Origin: NIOZ-UU13 sp964417935
GTDB taxonomy: Bacteria; Planctomycetota; Phycisphaerae; Sedimentisphaerales; Anaerobacaceae
Direction: 5' to 3'
DNA: 64,000 nucleotides
Assembly (NCBI GenBank): GCA_964417935.1
Contig: CAYQKF010000008.1
Span: forward strand, 1-64,000
Shown: positions 62,004-64,000 of the stretch, in pieces
Position numbering within the stretch: the stretch's first letter is position 1
Layout of the letters: each line of letters starts with the position of its first letter
Program-made: the position numbers and the translations under genes
The notes under the pieces: model-generated
What the model was told of the DNA's origin: nothing
Seen by the model: only the letters and a program-made list of their open reading frames with translations
Databases searched by the model: none

Positions 62004-62046
62004 TTCAAACTCCTATTCAGTTAATGCGTAAATACGTTTCTTTCCT

Positions 62047-62094
62047 CCACACACTCACGTGTGTGGTATCCATTCCCCACACATAAGTGTGGGG
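62047..62094 (-). promoter_or_regulatory. pair of perfect hairpins between V-ATPase A and B
   Basis: CCACACAC/GTGTGTGG (62047-62066) and CCCCACAC/GTGTGGGG (62075-62094), each with a 4-base loop, lie in the A-B gap in both RNA directions. There is no U-run, so RNA processing or stability is more likely than termination. Confidence 0.6.
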
Positions 62095-62117
62095 TTTCTT
62101 CCCTCTATTCACGCTAC

Positions 62118-63896
62118 TTAAGCCACCACCGACGGATGCAACTGTTTTATGTGTTCGTCTATCGTGTCTCTTATTTCTGCGACTTTGGTTACAAATTCAT
62201 GCGGGATATATTTTGCCCTTGCGATTTCCTCACGGACAGGCAACTTGAAGATTTCAGCGGTTTCAACTCCGGCCTCAATGGCAGTTAGGGCCTGCTTGTG
62301 GAAATGCAGAACGGTCTTTAGCATTTCGTATTGTTTGTCCATCGAAGTGTAGGTATCTACCTCATGGAAGGCGTTCTGGTGCAGGAAGTCCTCACGGATG
62401 GACCTGGATGTCTCGAGCGCGAGCCGATCTTGCGGTGACAGAGCCTCTGCGCCGACCAGTCGAACAATCTCAAGAAGCTCGGCTTCCTGTTCCAGCAAAC
62501 TCATCGCCTGGGTGGTCAACTCTTCCATTTCCAAGCCCTGGTCCTTATCTTCGAAGCACTCCCTGAGGTATTGCTTATAGAAGCTGTATGAGGTGAGCCA
62601 GTCAATCGCCGGAAAGTGCCTCTGATAAGCAAGCTCGCCTTTGAGTGACCAAAATACCTTGACCACGTGCAATGTCGCCTGCACAACAGAATCGGACAGG
62701 TCGCCGCCCGGTGGGCTTACCGCACCGATAATCGACAAGGCGCCCTCTCGTTCGGGACTGCCGCAGCACTTGACCCGGCCGGATCTTTCATAAAATGCTG
62801 CAATTCGAGCCGCTAAATAGGCGGGGTAACCTTCCTCGGCGGGCATCTCTTCCAGCCGGGTCGAAATCTCACGCATCGCTTCAGCCCATCGGCTGGTGCT
62901 GTCGGCCATCAGGGCCACGACATAACCCATATCGCGGAAGTACTCAGCTATGGTAATGCCCGTATAAACGGAGGCCTCTCTTGCTGCTACGGGCATATTC
63001 GATGTGTTTGCAATCAGTACCGAGCGTCGCATTAACGGCTCGCCGCTGCGCGGGTCCTTTAATTCCGGGAACTCCGTTAAGACATCGGTCATTTCATTGC
63101 CGCGCTCACCACAGCCGACGTAAACCACAATGTCGGCATCGACCCACTTGGCCAACTGATGCTGAACAACTGTTTTGCCTGTACCGAACGGCCCCGGCAC
63201 ACAGGCCGTCCCGCCCTTGCTGATGGGGAAAAAGGTGTCGATAACCCGCTGACCGGTAACGAGAATCTTATTCGGTGCGAGCCGTTTTATTGTCTGCCTG
63301 GCATTGCGGACAGGCCATTCCCGCATCAATTTCAGCTCGGTCTCGGTGCCATCGTCCGCAACGACAACCCCTATCGTTTCAACGACGGTGCAATCGCCTT
63401 CGTTTATTCTTTGAATTGTTCCCTCCACGCCAAACGGAACCATAATCTTTTGCTCAACGAGCGTAGTTTCCTGAACCTTGCCTATGATATCTCCCGGGCC
63501 GACCTTTGTTCCATCGGTTACTGTCGGTATGAAGTGCCATTTCTTTTCCCTGTTCAGGCCTGGCAGTGCACTTCCTCTGCTCATAAACTCACCTTCGACT
63601 TCTACAAGTGAGTTTAGCGGCCTTTGGATACCGTCATAAATGCTTTCAATCAGGCCGGGCCCTAACTCAACACTCAAAGGCGCCTCGGTGTCAACAACGG
63701 GTTCGCCGGGGCCTATGCCGGTCGTCTCTTCATAGACCTGAATCGAAGCCAAATCGCTATGCAACTCGACGATTTCACCTATGATGTTCAATTCGCTCAC
63801 GCGGACAACATCATACATTCGCGCACCAGCCATACCTTCAGCAACCACAACAGGCCCTGCTACTTTGACTATCCTGCCTTCTTTCGTTTCACTCAT
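62118..63896 (-). CDS. atpA: V-type ATP synthase subunit A
   Basis: A 592-residue catalytic subunit with the bulge typical of V-type A (about 115-185), Walker A GPFGTGKT (235-242), CGERGNEMTDVL, and MADSTSRWAEAMREIS. GGAAGG precedes the ATG. The order A, B, D with other subunits presumably upstream resembles bacterial V-ATPase operons. It may work as an ion pump or as an ATP synthase. Confidence 0.96.
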   Translation of the reverse strand: MSETKEGRIVKVAGPVVVAEGMAGARMYDVVRVSELNIIGEIVELHSDLASIQVYEETTGIGPGEPVVDTEAPLSVELGPGLIESIYDGIQRPLNSLVEVEGEFMSRGSALPGLNREKKWHFIPTVTDGTKVGPGDIIGKVQETTLVEQKIMVPFGVEGTIQRINEGDCTVVETIGVVVADDGTETELKLMREWPVRNARQTIKRLAPNKILVTGQRVIDTFFPISKGGTACVPGPFGTGKTVVQHQLAKWVDADIVVYVGCGERGNEMTDVLTEFPELKDPRSGEPLMRRSVLIANTSNMPVAAREASVYTGITIAEYFRDMGYVVALMADSTSRWAEAMREISTRLEEMPAEEGYPAYLAARIAAFYERSGRVKCCGSPEREGALSIIGAVSPPGGDLSDSVVQATLHVVKVFWSLKGELAYQRHFPAIDWLTSYSFYKQYLRECFEDKDQGLEMEELTTQAMSLLEQEAELLEIVRLVGAEALSPQDRLALETSRSIREDFLHQNAFHEVDTYTSMDKQYEMLKTVLHFHKQALTAIEAGVETAEIFKLPVREEIARAKYIPHEFVTKVAEIRDTIDEHIKQLHPSVVA

Positions 63897-63951
63897 TGTA
63901 AAAACCTTCCTTTTACGGCCACATATAAAACAGCCTTCACTGATTCTTTAT

Positions 63952-64000
63952 CTATCGTTCAAGCCCTGAAGCATTGCTTTGCCTGTCAATCTTTTCCAAC
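63952..64000 (-). CDS. C-terminus of the gene upstream of V-ATPase A (runs off the right edge)
   Basis: Sixteen codons end LEKIDRQSNASGLER-stop, 55 bp before subunit A. By operon context it may be a V-ATPase subunit such as E or a small partner, but the fragment is too short to tell. Confidence 0.45.
   Translation of the reverse strand, partial: LEKIDRQSNASGLER

Noticed and set aside
1..64000. tRNA and rRNA genes
   Set aside because: No cloverleaf with a GTTCRANNC arm and no rRNA signature was found by eye. A covariance-model scan would be decisive.

Overview
The window looks like a chromosomal segment of a Planctomycetota bacterium, most likely class Phycisphaerae. This is inferred from gene content, not from a marker gene. 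It carries large secreted LamG (concanavalin-type) proteins in several paralogues, a formylglycine-type sulfatase, a prepilin of the H-X9-DG/DUF1559 style, an isochorismatase-ThuA fusion, a V-type ATPase, an LptD-like outer-membrane protein (so a diderm cell), SpoVG next to ispE, and many degenerate intergenic repeats. No rRNA, tRNA or CRISPR array was recognised.

Layout. 0-16 kb: end of an S41 processing protease, class II fructose-bisphosphate aldolase, LptD-like protein, a papain-family protease with lectin-like, dockerin and LamG modules, a PilT-type ATPase, a zinc-ribbon membrane protein, and a C10 (streptopain-type) protease fused to parallel beta-helix modules. 16-23.5 kb: two LamG paralogues flanking a Nudix-like gene. 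24-34.6 kb: mostly housekeeping or small regulatory genes: FlgM-like protein, ispE-spoVG, a decayed nucleotidyltransferase/antitoxin pair, a pentapeptide-repeat ion channel, DUF6398, a YqaA/DedA-type membrane protein, AMMECR1, a sigma/anti-sigma/coiled-coil triad, a gluzincin-like lipoprotein and Maf. 35-51 kb: a secreted-protein locus resembling a planctomycete polysaccharide-degradation locus (prepilin, sulfatase, LamG, SDR, unknown, isochorismatase-ThuA, CocE-type hydrolase, LamG). 51-64 kb: B12-type radical SAM protein, porin-like protein, TrpB2, DUF401 permease, ICMT-like methyltransferase, HNH-AP2 protein, DUF2971 protein, and V-ATPase subunits A, B and D.

The most interesting structure lies between and inside the genes. 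(1) A cassette of about 250 bp occurs three times. It combines a promoter with a conserved spacer, a short upstream ORF, an RNA hairpin that could also form an H-type pseudoknot, and a second ribosome-binding site. The promoter alone occurs a fourth time, before the CocE-type hydrolase. Behind two of the three cassettes the original LamG signal peptide is dead and an unrelated gene follows. (2) Arrays with a strict 7-bp (sometimes 8-bp) period and varying unit sequence sit against gene starts and stops, and in the S41 protease they are translated. (3) Two LamG-containing genes are cut by TGA exactly where the paralogues have a conserved Trp, although TGA ends many normal genes here. (4) A 141-bp element with perfect 14-bp terminal inverted repeats and a perfect 8-bp target duplication has inserted into a REP-like palindrome. 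(5) The LamG paralogues are mosaics sharing near-identical DNA blocks. Together these suggest a genome shaped by repeat spread, gene conversion and decay of secreted-protein genes.
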